DNA from: Anaeroplasmataceae bacterium
Lineage (GTDB): Bacteria; Bacillota_I; Bacilli_A; Acholeplasmatales; Anaeroplasmataceae
Assembly (NCBI GenBank): GCA_029067355.1
Contig: JAIEEQ010000064.1
Location: 1 to 38,822 of the forward strand
Direction of reading: 5' to 3'
Length of the DNA: 38,822 nt
Part shown: positions 1 through 8,023 of the stretch, piece by piece
How positions within the stretch are numbered: the first letter of the stretch is position 1
How the letters are laid out: each line of letters opens with the position of its first letter
Notes under the pieces: model-generated
Told to the model about the DNA's origin: nothing
What the model saw: the letters and a program-made list of their open reading frames with translations, nothing else
The model's database searches: none
Translations under genes and position numbers: made by a program

Positions 1-38
1 TTTAAATATCACAAAAGCATATAAATAAAATGGAAGAG

Positions 39-63
39 GTCAAACATTGGTTTGGCTTTTTTT
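39..63 (+). terminator. Intrinsic terminator of an upstream gene
   Basis: A 7-bp stem (arms 39-45 and 50-56, one G-T pair, four-base loop) is followed by seven T residues. It ends transcription of a gene lying left of the window, so uvrB starts a new unit. Confidence 0.7.
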
Positions 64-99
64 GTATTTTTGAACATTCTTAGAAAAAATATGAATCCT

Positions 100-130
100 T
101 TGTCAAAATAAGAAATATTTATGGTATAAT
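100..130 (+). promoter_or_regulatory. Probable sigma-A promoter of the uvrB operon
   Basis: A perfect TATAAT lies at 125-130 and a TTGTCA at 100-105. The 19-base spacer is longer than the optimum, so the exact -35 box is uncertain. I see no good LexA/DinR box (GAAC-N4-GTTC type) next to it, so SOS control of uvrB is not shown by the sequence. Confidence 0.5.
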
Positions 131-165
131 GAAACAAAATATAGATAGGAAAGGAAGAGCTTATC

Positions 166-2115
166 ATGTTTGAGATTGTTTCACAATATAAACCAACAGG
201 TGATCAGCCTGATGCAATAGACACCATAGTAAATGGCTTTGAAAATGGAGTAGACCGCCAGGTGCTTTTAGGAGCCACAGGAACAGGAAAAACCTTTACG
301 ATGTGTAATGTAATAGCAAGACTGAATAAGCCAACACTAGTTCTTGCTCACAACAAAACTCTTGCAGGACAGCTATATAATGAAATCAAATCTATATTTC
401 CTAAAAACCATGTAGAGTACTTCATTTCATATTATGATTATTATCAACCAGAGGCCTATGTGGTTAGTAGTGATACCTATATTGAAAAGGATTCAAGCAT
501 TAACGAAGAAATAGATGAGATGAGACATAGTGCAACGGCAGCTCTAATGGATTATAAGGATGTTATTGTTGTAGCATCTGTGTCCTGCATTTATGGTATA
601 GGAGATCCAGATGATTATAGGGATTCCATGCTAAATATTCGTGTAGGGGAATCATATAATAAAAAAGAGCTTTTGACTCGATTAGTAGAAATGCAATTTG
701 AAAGAAATGACATTGATTTCAAAAGAGGAAGCTTTAGAGTAAGGGGAGATGTTATTGAGATTATTCCCATTAATGAACATTCCAAAGGGATACGTATTGA
801 GTTCTTTGAAGAAGAGGTTGAACGGATTCGGACCTTTGATGTTACTACGGGTATGAAAATTGCAGATGTTGCCTTTGCTAATATTTTTGCTGCCACACAC
901 TTTGTTACAAACAAGGATAAGCTTGAGGAGGCTCTAAGACGAATTAAAGCTGAGCTTCAAATTACTCATAAAAAATTTATGTTAGAGGGAAAGCCCCTTG
1001 AGGCAGAACGCATTGAGCAGAGAACCAAATATGATTTAGAAATGCTTGAACAGACGGGAACTTGTAGTGGTGTGGAAAACTATTCTAGACATTTATCTCT
1101 AAGAGGAGAGGGGGAAACTCCCGCAACCTTAATTGACTTCCTTGGTGATGATTTTTTGCTGATTGTAGATGAATCTCATGTTACCCTACCTCAGGTTAGA
1201 GGAATGTATAATGGGGATAGATCTCGTAAAGAAACTTTAGTTCAATATGGATTTAGACTTCCATCTGCACTAGATAATAGACCTTTGAAATATGCAGAGT
1301 TTGACCAGAAAATCAAAAGAGCTCTTTTTGTTTCTGCAACTCCAGGAGATTATGAAAAGCAATATCCAATTATAGAACAGATTATAAGACCTACTGGCTT
1401 GCTTGATCCTTTGATTGAGGTCAGAAAAACGGAAGGTCAGGTGGATGATATATATGCAGAAATCAGGCAACGTATGGCTTTAAATGAGCGTGTCTTAGTT
1501 ACTACGCTTACAATTAAAATGAGTGAGGATTTAACTGCTTACCTAAAGAAGCTTGGACTTAAGGTGGCGTATCTTCATTCTGAGGTAAAGGCCTTAGAAC
1601 GTTTAGAGATTTTAAGAGATTTGCGTAGTGGTAAATATGATGTTTTAGTTGGTATCAATCTTTTAAGAGAGGGACTTGATTTGCCAGAGGTATCTTTGGT
1701 ATGTATTTTAGATGCAGATAAGCAAGGATTCTTACGTAGTGCTAGAAGCTTGATTCAAACCATTGGGCGTGCTGCTAGAAATGCTAGTGGTAAGGTAATT
1801 ATGTATGCAGATACTATAAGTGAGGCAATGGAGGAGGCAATTACTGAAACGGCTCGTAGACGTGAGATTCAAACCGAATATAATGAGCGTCATGGAATTG
1901 TGCCTAAGACTATTGTTAAGGCTTTACCAGAACAGGTTAGTATTAAACGCTTAGAGGATAAAAAGGCAAAAACAAAGAAAAAGCTTTCTTTAGAAGAAAA
2001 AATAGATTTGATAAATGAACTAGAAGAAGAAATGCGTGCTTATGCAAAGGATTTGAACTTTGAAATGGCAGCTCAGATAAGAGATGCAATTTTAGAATTA
2101 AAGGCAGGGAAGTAA
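166..2115 (+). CDS. uvrB: Excinuclease ABC subunit B
   Basis: UvrB is the damage-verifying helicase-like subunit of the UvrABC nucleotide-excision repair complex; UvrA loads it on DNA and it recruits UvrC. The 649-aa product has the usual family length. Walker A (GATGTGKT) lies near residues 36-43, the Tyr-rich beta-hairpin near 90-110, the DESH motif near 335, and helicase motifs including QTIGRAARN lie in the C-terminal half. The last 35 residues form the UVR domain that contacts UvrC. An AGGAAAGGAAG ribosome site precedes the ATG. It is first in a unit with the serine dehydratase gene (one base downstream) and rlmCD. No uvrA or uvrC lies in the window. Confidence 0.98.
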   Translation: MFEIVSQYKPTGDQPDAIDTIVNGFENGVDRQVLLGATGTGKTFTMCNVIARLNKPTLVLAHNKTLAGQLYNEIKSIFPKNHVEYFISYYDYYQPEAYVVSSDTYIEKDSSINEEIDEMRHSATAALMDYKDVIVVASVSCIYGIGDPDDYRDSMLNIRVGESYNKKELLTRLVEMQFERNDIDFKRGSFRVRGDVIEIIPINEHSKGIRIEFFEEEVERIRTFDVTTGMKIADVAFANIFAATHFVTNKDKLEEALRRIKAELQITHKKFMLEGKPLEAERIEQRTKYDLEMLEQTGTCSGVENYSRHLSLRGEGETPATLIDFLGDDFLLIVDESHVTLPQVRGMYNGDRSRKETLVQYGFRLPSALDNRPLKYAEFDQKIKRALFVSATPGDYEKQYPIIEQIIRPTGLLDPLIEVRKTEGQVDDIYAEIRQRMALNERVLVTTLTIKMSEDLTAYLKKLGLKVAYLHSEVKALERLEILRDLRSGKYDVLVGINLLREGLDLPEVSLVCILDADKQGFLRSARSLIQTIGRAARNASGKVIMYADTISEAMEEAITETARRREIQTEYNERHGIVPKTIVKALPEQVSIKRLEDKKAKTKKKLSLEEKIDLINELEEEMRAYAKDLNFEMAAQIRDAILELKAGK

Positions 2116-2116
2116 T

Positions 2117-3313
2117 ATGTATTCACTTAAAGAGCTTTTTAAAATTGGAAATGGTCCATCCAGTTCTCATACCATTGGTCCCTTAGAAGCTTCCAAGGAG
2201 TTTTTAAAGCGCTATGGAAACCAAATAGATAAGGTAAATGTGGTATTATATGGATCTTTGGCTTTGACGGGTCGAGGGCATTTAACAGATTATATCATTG
2301 AAAAAACTTTATTGCCTACGCCTTGTCATATAGAATTTGACTTAGATACAATTGAGGAACATCCAAACACGATGATTTTTTATGGATATCGGCAGAATGA
2401 AATAATTTGTGAGATGAAGGTGATTTCTATTGGAGGTGGAGCAATTCGTATAGCTGGAGAACCAGAAAATAGTTTGAAAAGAATTTATCCATTAACTACC
2501 TTTAAAGAAATTTCAGCCTATTGCAAGGAACATAAAATAAGCTTGCCAACTTACGTGGATCAAATAGAGAAGGATTTAAATCCCTACTTGGAAAATATTT
2601 ATTCTACAATGTTAGACGCTATTGATAGAGGATTAGTACAATCTGGTGTATTGCCTGGAAAGCTTCAGGTAAAAAGAAAGGCTTCCTATATTTATAGACA
2701 AAACAGCAAGGATGAGGGAATTGATCTTTTACGAAAAAAGGTATTTGCTTATGCTTATGCTGTAAGTGAAGAAAATGCAAGTGGGGGCTTAATTGTTACT
2801 GCCCCAACCTGTGGAGCCTCAGGTGTTCTTCCTGCGTGCTTAAAGTATGCTTTAGAGCTTAAAAAATATTCACACCAGCAATGTATAGATGGCTTAAAGG
2901 TCGCTGGCTTAATTGGAAATATTGTCAAAACCAATGGGTCAATTAGTGGTGCTGAGGCTGGGTGTCAGGCTGAGGTTGGAACAGCTTGTGCAATGTCTGC
3001 TGCCTTTTTAGCCTATTTAGATGGAGGAAGCCTAGATACAATTGAACGAGCAAGTGAAATTGCTTTAGAGCACCATCTTGGATTAACCTGTGACCCAGTG
3101 CTTGGCTATGTACAGATTCCATGTATTGAGCGGAATGCTGTTGCTGCCTTACGTGCTATTGATGCAGCCAAGCTGGCTTCCTATTTAAACAGCAACGATT
3201 CTAAAATTTCCTTTGACTCTGTTGTTAAAACAATGCTGAATACAGGACATGATTTAAGAACGGATTATAGAGAAACTGCAGAGGGTGGACTTGCAAAGCT
3301 ATTTGAGGAGTAG
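2117..3313 (+). CDS. sdaA: L-serine dehydratase, iron-sulfur type, single chain (beta plus alpha)
   Basis: It deaminates L-serine to pyruvate and ammonia in the cytoplasm. Residues 1 to about 150 match the beta domain (GNGPSSSHTIGPLEA near the start), and about 160-398 match the alpha domain with cysteines for the oxygen-sensitive 4Fe-4S cluster (APTCGASG, GAEAGCQAEVG, LTCDPVLG, IPCIERNA). At 398 aa it is shorter than the E. coli single-chain enzyme (about 454 aa). Clostridia usually encode the two halves as separate genes, so this is a compact fusion with no visible ACT domain. The ATG follows the uvrB stop after one base, with GGCAGGGAAG as ribosome site. Co-transcription with uvrB implies no shared pathway. 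Confidence 0.92.
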   Translation: MYSLKELFKIGNGPSSSHTIGPLEASKEFLKRYGNQIDKVNVVLYGSLALTGRGHLTDYIIEKTLLPTPCHIEFDLDTIEEHPNTMIFYGYRQNEIICEMKVISIGGGAIRIAGEPENSLKRIYPLTTFKEISAYCKEHKISLPTYVDQIEKDLNPYLENIYSTMLDAIDRGLVQSGVLPGKLQVKRKASYIYRQNSKDEGIDLLRKKVFAYAYAVSEENASGGLIVTAPTCGASGVLPACLKYALELKKYSHQQCIDGLKVAGLIGNIVKTNGSISGAEAGCQAEVGTACAMSAAFLAYLDGGSLDTIERASEIALEHHLGLTCDPVLGYVQIPCIERNAVAALRAIDAAKLASYLNSNDSKISFDSVVKTMLNTGHDLRTDYRETAEGGLAKLFEE

Positions 3314-3325
3314 AGGAGAAGAACA

Positions 3326-4681
3326 ATGGAAGTTGGGAAGGTTATTAAACTAGAAATTGAAGATTATGATATGAACGGCTTAGGAGTATCTCATATAGAT
3401 GGAATAGTCGTGTTTGTTTCAAAGGCGTTAAAGGGGGAAGTTGTTTTAGCAGAACTAACGCATATTCATAAGAAGTATGCTTTTGCTACTGCAACTAAAA
3501 TCTTGACATCCTCAGTAGACCGCATTTTAAGTCCATGTCCTTATGCTGAAGGTTGTGGCGGATGCGATTTACTTCATATGAAATACAATGTGGAGTGCAG
3601 AGTGAAGGAGAATAAGGTGAAAAATGCCTTTCGTCTTTTAAATAAGAACGAAGTCATTCATTTTAATCCAATGATTCAAAATAAAAATATTCTTGGTTAT
3701 CGGAATAAGATTATGCTTCCCTTTGGCTATGATGAGGACGAAAATGTAATTTATGGATTTTATCAAAAATTAACGCATTCTATTATTTCAATAGATCGGT
3801 GTGAAATATCAAATCATTATGTAAATGAGGTTGTTGAATTTATTCGTAGATTTGTAAGTGTGATGCATATTAGAGTTTATGATGAGGAAACTCATTCAGG
3901 AATATTTCGAGGGGTTATGGTAAGAAATAACTATAAAAATGAAATGATGGTTGTTTTAATTACGACCCAATATTATGACTTTTCAAGAATGTTAGAATAC
4001 ATTGAAGAAGATTTTCCTTTAGTGAAATCAATGTTTCTCTGCATAAATCCTAATCGTACTAATGTTGTGATGTCAGGAGAACTTATACATATCTATAAGG
4101 ATAAAACCTTAACTGAAGACATATTAGGATTAAAGTTTGATGTATCTGCATTTTCTTTTATGCAGGTGAACCATGATGTATGTGAACAGATGTATTTAGA
4201 AGCCTTTCGGATGGCTAATTTGACAAAGGATATGAATGTTATAGATGCCTATTGTGGGATGGGAAGCATTACATTAAATATTGCTAAACAGGTAAATCAT
4301 GTGTATGGAATAGAGCTTGTAGAAGATGCAATCCTCAACGCTAATTACAATAAAGAATTAAATCATATTTCAAACGCAACCTTTATTTGTGGACCTTGTG
4401 AGGAAGAAATCAAAAAACTTGTGAACAAGGAAAAAATAGATTGTATCTTTTTTGATCCTCCAAGAAAGGGTTGTGAACAGACATTTTTAGATACTGTAAT
4501 TGAAATGAACATTCCAAAGATTATCTATATTTCCTGTAATATTGCAACAGCTGTGAGAGATATAACCTATTTATCTAAAAATAATTATGAAGTTATAGAA
4601 GTAACTCCTTGTGATCTTTTCTCTAAAACCTCACACGTTGAGAGCATTTGCTCCCTTGCCTTTAAAGCTGAAACAAAATAA
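3326..4681 (+). CDS. rlmCD: 23S rRNA (uracil-C5)-methyltransferase of the RlmCD/RumA family
   Basis: It makes 5-methyluridine in 23S rRNA using S-adenosylmethionine. The N-terminal TRAM domain (about 1-60) binds RNA. It is followed by the iron-sulfur cysteines in CPYAEGCGGC near residue 70 and the C-terminal Rossmann methyltransferase fold. The catalytic motif ISCN and the DPPRKGC motif are intact. In Gram-positive bacteria one enzyme often modifies both U747 and U1939, hence the RlmCD name. Which uridines are targeted, or whether a tRNA is the substrate, cannot be read from sequence. The ribosome site GAGGAGAAG sits 12 bases behind the serine dehydratase stop, so this is the third operon gene. 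Confidence 0.9.
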   Translation: MEVGKVIKLEIEDYDMNGLGVSHIDGIVVFVSKALKGEVVLAELTHIHKKYAFATATKILTSSVDRILSPCPYAEGCGGCDLLHMKYNVECRVKENKVKNAFRLLNKNEVIHFNPMIQNKNILGYRNKIMLPFGYDEDENVIYGFYQKLTHSIISIDRCEISNHYVNEVVEFIRRFVSVMHIRVYDEETHSGIFRGVMVRNNYKNEMMVVLITTQYYDFSRMLEYIEEDFPLVKSMFLCINPNRTNVVMSGELIHIYKDKTLTEDILGLKFDVSAFSFMQVNHDVCEQMYLEAFRMANLTKDMNVIDAYCGMGSITLNIAKQVNHVYGIELVEDAILNANYNKELNHISNATFICGPCEEEIKKLVNKEKIDCIFFDPPRKGCEQTFLDTVIEMNIPKIIYISCNIATAVRDITYLSKNNYEVIEVTPCDLFSKTSHVESICSLAFKAETK

Positions 4682-4698
4682 TTCTACTTTCTAATAGG

Positions 4699-4722
4699 AC
4701 TAACTCATTCCAATGAGTTAGT
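4699..4722 (+). terminator. Hairpin after rlmCD, weak terminator
   Basis: A 10-bp perfect inverted repeat (arms 4699-4708 and 4713-4722, four-base loop) lies 18 bases after the rlmCD stop. It lacks a clean T-run (TAAATTATT follows), so termination may be partial. Confidence 0.4.
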
Positions 4723-4740
4723 AAATTATTATAAATAATA

Positions 4741-4769
4741 TTGCAATTTTCTTGTGATGTAGATATACT
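4741..4769 (+). promoter_or_regulatory. Sigma-A promoter of the NUDIX gene
   Basis: TTGCAA (4741-4746), a 17-base spacer and TATACT (4764-4769) lie 29 bases before the start codon, so the NUDIX gene can be transcribed separately from uvrB-rlmCD. Confidence 0.65.
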
Positions 4770-4798
4770 AATAGAATAATAAAGTTAAGGAGATACCT

Positions 4799-5248
4799 AT
4801 GCATAATCCAGAAAAAATAATTTTAAGTAATATGTGTATGATATATAATGGGGAAGAAATTTTAGTTCAAGATCGTGTGAATCCGAGTTGGCCTGGTTTG
4901 GCTTTTCCAGGAGGACATGTTGAGAAATTTGAATCTATTGTTGATTCAGTAATACGAGAAATTCAAGAAGAAACTGGACTTATAGTAGAAAATTTAAAAC
5001 TATGCGGTATTAAGCAGTGGTTTACTGATAATATTAGACATATTTGCTTTCTTTACAAAACGAATCAATTTAAGGGTAGTTTGATTTCTTCAGAAGAAGG
5101 ACAAAATTTTTGGATTAACAGAAAGGATTTATCTAAATATAAGCTGGCATCCAACTTCATAGATATGATAGAAGTTTTTGAAAATGATGAAATAACTGAA
5201 CAATATAGAGTCTTTGTAGAAGGAAAGAAGATAAGTATATTAAAATAA
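4799..5248 (+). CDS. NUDIX hydrolase (MutT / 8-oxo-dGTP diphosphatase-like)
   Basis: A single NUDIX domain of 149 aa. The NUDIX box begins at GGHVEKFES and ends with REIQEETGL, so the GX5EX7REUXEEXGU metal-binding pattern is complete. The family hydrolyses nucleoside diphosphates linked to another moiety. The LSNMCMIYN start and the GLAFPGGH segment resemble MutT-type 8-oxo-dGTP diphosphatases of Firmicutes, but substrate cannot be assigned from the box alone. AAGGAGAT precedes the ATG. It has its own promoter and ends in a strong terminator shared with the convergent SPFH gene. Confidence 0.88.
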   Translation: MHNPEKIILSNMCMIYNGEEILVQDRVNPSWPGLAFPGGHVEKFESIVDSVIREIQEETGLIVENLKLCGIKQWFTDNIRHICFLYKTNQFKGSLISSEEGQNFWINRKDLSKYKLASNFIDMIEVFENDEITEQYRVFVEGKKISILK

Positions 5249-5249
5249 A

Positions 5250-5278
5250 ATGGTGCGATTTTAGTCGCGCCATTTTTT
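5250..5278 (+). terminator. Bidirectional terminator between NUDIX and SPFH genes
   Basis: A 9-bp stem (5250-5258 with 5265-5273, one G-T pair) has a T-run on the plus strand (5274-5278) and an A-rich stretch on its left side that gives U-rich RNA on the minus strand. It can end both convergent genes. Confidence 0.8.
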
Positions 5279-5279
5279 G

Positions 5280-6272
5280 TTACTTCGTAATTAAACCACC
5301 TATCATTGAACTTAGGGTATCGTTGGTTAAAACTTCAGGAAGTTTGCCATCCCAAGTATCATAGAATATAATGGAAAGAACAATGTCTGTACATTCCTTA
5401 TAGGTCATTGTGTTTTGTGTATTCTCATACAAATTATCTATTAAAGCTTGAACCTTATTGATATAAGCATTTGCAGCCTCACCATTAGCTTCACCCTCAA
5501 TCCGGATAGAATATGCTGCCGCGTCTGCCAATGTTTTTTCAATCTGAGCTTGGTTTTCTGCTGTGATTAGATTTGCAGCAGCCTCCAGTTCAGCAACCTT
5601 AATTTTTTGTTCAGCCTCAGCCTTTTGAGAAAGAATTGCTTCAACCTCAGCACCACCATCAATATCATCAAAGCTTACATTTACTAAGGTGATATAATAG
5701 GTTTCTAATAGAGTTTTTGTCAAATCCTCCTTGAAATCAATACGAGCCGTTTCTAACCCCGTAGATAGTAGTTCAAAGATATCATAATTGATAGTAGAAC
5801 TTTGTAGGCAGGCCTTGACCAGAGTATTCAACGCCTCTGCAGGAATGTCTGTGCTGTTGGTAATACGATAGAATTTGCCAGCATTATCCTTGTCAATTTT
5901 ATAGATGATGGATAAATCAAAGGTTGCATATTGGCCGTCATTGGTTTGCCCTGTTGTTCTTACACTTGCACTACGATTTGCTGTGGAAATTTGAGTGATA
6001 TGCTCAAAGATAGATTTTGTATGTACACCCTCTCCATAGGTGTCATCCTGAACACCGCCCTTCATTTCATCATAGACAATGCCTACTTGGTTTGCTTCTA
6101 CCTTAGTAAACAAACCAAAAACAAGAATTAACATACCTGCAAATCCTAACAAACTCAAGAAGTACAGCTTGTTATTTTTCTTTTTCTTTTTTTGTTGTAG
6201 GAAATAAATTACACCAAAGATTCCTCCTACTAGAATTAAGGATAAAACGATGCTAACAATTAAAATAATCAT
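5280..6272 (-). CDS. SPFH/Band-7 (stomatin-prohibitin-like) membrane protein
   Basis: A 330-aa protein with two hydrophobic N-terminal segments (about residues 1-25 and 37-58). A Band-7/SPFH domain (EANQVGIVYD through about residue 210) follows, then an Ala/Glu-rich coiled-coil region (VEAILSQKAEAEQKIKVAEL onward). SPFH proteins form membrane-associated oligomeric scaffolds; no enzymatic role is implied. AGGAGG lies nine bases before the ATG at 6272. The gene stands alone between two terminators. Its leader carries a yybP-ykoY-type riboswitch, which suggests manganese-dependent expression. That is unusual for this family as far as I know. Confidence 0.85.
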   Translation of the reverse strand: MIILIVSIVLSLILVGGIFGVIYFLQQKKKKKNNKLYFLSLLGFAGMLILVFGLFTKVEANQVGIVYDEMKGGVQDDTYGEGVHTKSIFEHITQISTANRSASVRTTGQTNDGQYATFDLSIIYKIDKDNAGKFYRITNSTDIPAEALNTLVKACLQSSTINYDIFELLSTGLETARIDFKEDLTKTLLETYYITLVNVSFDDIDGGAEVEAILSQKAEAEQKIKVAELEAAANLITAENQAQIEKTLADAAAYSIRIEGEANGEAANAYINKVQALIDNLYENTQNTMTYKECTDIVLSIIFYDTWDGKLPEVLTNDTLSSMIGGLITK

Positions 6273-6297
6273 TCTTTTTACCTCCTATATTTCTGGC

Positions 6298-6327
6298 GAT
6301 AGTCTTTTTGAAAAAGAAAAGACTATC
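6298..6327 (-). promoter_or_regulatory. Antiterminator-type hairpin of the SPFH leader
   Basis: A perfect 11-bp inverted repeat (arms 6317-6327 and 6298-6308, eight-base loop) lies between the riboswitch and the ribosome site. Its first arm contains the AGUCUU that also forms the 3' arm of the upstream terminator, so the two hairpins exclude each other. Confidence 0.6.
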
Positions 6328-6352
6328 ACGCTTTTGTTAGCGCAACAGTCTT
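6310..6352 (-). terminator. Riboswitch-controlled terminator in the SPFH leader
   Basis: Read on the minus strand, AAGACT (6352-6347) pairs with AGTCTT (6324-6319), with an inner CGCT/AGCG helix. The hairpin is followed by TTCTTTTT. The 5' arm overlaps the 3' strand of aptamer helix P1 (6348-6344), so ligand-stabilised P1 would prevent the terminator from forming. That is an ON-switch design. Confidence 0.65.
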
Positions 6353-6441
6353 GAAAAATCATATTAGATTGTTAAAACCGGAAAAAAATTCGTCTTGTCG
6401 ATTTTAACTATATCCTGGTAGATATCTTTCTACTCCCTGTT
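6344..6441 (-). ncRNA. yybP-ykoY (manganese) riboswitch aptamer, candidate
   Basis: The minus-strand leader starts with AACAG-GGAGTAG and closes with CAAGA-CTGTT. P1 pairs 6441-6437 with 6348-6344. GGAGUAG on the 5' side and CAAGAC on the 3' side are the hallmark conserved blocks of the yybP-ykoY class. Inside are three short stems: P2 (6425-6421 with 6414-6410), P3 (6408-6402 with 6377-6371; its loop holds GACAAGACGA and CCGG) and P4 (6370-6367 with 6360-6357). This matches the multi-helix junction of the class. The class binds Mn2+ and normally turns on exporters (MntP, TerC-type proteins, P-type ATPases). The call was made by eye without a covariance model. Confidence 0.7.
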
Positions 6442-6449
6442 ACACTTAT

Positions 6450-6478
6450 AGTATATCATATGTTGTACTTTATTTCAA
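6450..6478 (-). promoter_or_regulatory. Sigma-A promoter of the riboswitch-SPFH transcript
   Basis: On the minus strand TTGAAA (6478-6473), 17 bases, then TATACT (6455-6450). The expected RNA start falls just before the aptamer P1 strand at 6441. Confidence 0.75.
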
Positions 6479-6508
6479 GATGTATCAAATGAAATTCGTT
6501 TAGAATTA

Positions 6509-6537
6509 TAGACGTATCTAGCTTTTTCTTGTATAAT
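6509..6537 (+). promoter_or_regulatory. Promoter of the six-gene HAD-GNAT to MurC-like operon
   Basis: A perfect TATAAT (6532-6537) with a TAGACG -35 box (6509-6514, 4 of 6 matches) and a 17-base spacer lies 43 bases before the first start codon. It diverges from the SPFH promoter. Confidence 0.55.
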
Positions 6538-6580
6538 AGAATTTAAGAAATGTGTAGAGAATTGTAGAAAGGATAAGGCT

Positions 6581-8023
6581 ATGATAAATAAAATTGTATT
6601 TGATTTAGATGGAACACTATGGAAAACAGAAGAGTCTTATCTTTATGCCTATAAAAGGGTAAAGGAAGAGTTTGGACTGGAGGGTTTACCTGAGGAAGAG
6701 ATTCTTTCTGTGGTGGGAATTGAACTTTCCTATGTCCGTGATTATATATTTGGCAAATATGAAAATGCTGATGAATTAACATGGCGTGCAGTAGAGTATT
6801 CTACGGAGTATGTATGGAAATATCCTTGCTTTTGCTCTTTAAATTTAAAGAGAATTTTTAAAGAGTTAGAAGAAAAATATGAGCTTTATATTATATCTGG
6901 CTGTCCTCGTATTTATATGGAGGCATTTTTAGATTGTTCAGGTGTAAAAGAATATGTTAAGAAGTCCTATACTTTAGAGGATGGAAATAAAAAAGATATT
7001 TTAAAGGAACTTTCAAAAGAAAATAAAATAGTTTTTGTTGGAGATTCCTCTCAGGATTATTCATCTATTTCTGACCATACGAAGGTATTTTTTTGCTATG
7101 CTAAATATGGTTATTTCTCATTAGATACATACGATTATGCAATTTCCTCTTTAGATGAAATTTTAGATTTGATGAAGAAGATAGAAATTAAGGAGAGAAT
7201 GCTTTTGAATCAATCCTATGAGGTTGTAGGATATAAGGATTCTAGCTTAACCTTAATTTATAAAAATTCAAAATCAGCCTATTTTGGTTTTTTATCCTTA
7301 GGAGAATTATCCAATGTTAAGGAAATTTTAAAAAGAGTAAAAGAAAGAAAAATAAATATTTATGGTCCCTTTGATGGAAATACGTGGTATTCTTATCGCC
7401 TGGCTATTGACTCCTTTGATTTTGCTTTATATCCAGATTGTGCAGGCAGTAAAGAAATTCTAAACTTGTTTTTAAATGAGGGCTTTTGTATATATTGCAC
7501 GTATAGCTCTACATTAGCTCCAATAAATAAGCGCGTTTGGGAGCATTGTAGGAAAAACAAGCTTCCAAAAGGATTACAAATTGCTGTTTATCAAAATGAG
7601 GAATGCTATAATCATATAGAAGAGTTATATAAAATATCTAGTATAGCCTTTCAAAAAGCAGACTTTTATGAGCCAATTTCTTTTGAGGATTTTAAAGATA
7701 TTTATTTGAAAAATATTCAACTTGCACATCCAGATATTCTTATGATTTATGATAAAGAGAAGGCCATCGCGTTTAATTTTTGTTATGAGGATTTAGAAAA
7801 AAGATTTTATGTATGTAAAACAATTGCAATTCTTCCAGAATATCAAAATAAAAGTATTTTAAAGCTTCTTATTAACTATTCTTATCAGATAATGGAAGAA
7901 AAAGGCTATAAAGAGGTATTATATCATTTTCAAAATGACAGAACTAAGGTTTTGGATGGGATTTTTAAAAATAACTTTATTCGTCAAAAAAAATATGGAG
8001 TATTATGCTATGAGAATCAATAA
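6581..8023 (+). CDS. HAD-family phosphatase fused to a GNAT acyltransferase-like domain
   Basis: Residues 1 to about 205 form a HAD phosphatase of the phosphoglycolate-phosphatase type: FDLDGTLW at 7-14 gives the nucleophile and acid Asp pair, IISGCP the second motif, and FVGDSSQDY the metal-binding motif. Residues about 210-480 are not HAD. The end (AILPEYQNKSILKLLINYSY near 420, then YHFQNDRTK) resembles the acetyl-CoA-binding part of a GNAT domain, possibly a tandem GNAT. It is a phosphatase and acyltransferase in one chain, reminiscent of FkbH proteins, although the motifs are not FkbH-like. First gene of the operon; its end overlaps the next gene by 14 bases. Substrates are unknown. Confidence 0.75.
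   Translation: MINKIVFDLDGTLWKTEESYLYAYKRVKEEFGLEGLPEEEILSVVGIELSYVRDYIFGKYENADELTWRAVEYSTEYVWKYPCFCSLNLKRIFKELEEKYELYIISGCPRIYMEAFLDCSGVKEYVKKSYTLEDGNKKDILKELSKENKIVFVGDSSQDYSSISDHTKVFFCYAKYGYFSLDTYDYAISSLDEILDLMKKIEIKERMLLNQSYEVVGYKDSSLTLIYKNSKSAYFGFLSLGELSNVKEILKRVKERKINIYGPFDGNTWYSYRLAIDSFDFALYPDCAGSKEILNLFLNEGFCIYCTYSSTLAPINKRVWEHCRKNKLPKGLQIAVYQNEECYNHIEELYKISSIAFQKADFYEPISFEDFKDIYLKNIQLAHPDILMIYDKEKAIAFNFCYEDLEKRFYVCKTIAILPEYQNKSILKLLINYSYQIMEEKGYKEVLYHFQNDRTKVLDGIFKNNFIRQKKYGVLCYENQ

Noticed and set aside
72-83. GAACATTCTTAG upstream of uvrB as a LexA box
   Set aside because: Only the left half fits; the GTTC half is absent.
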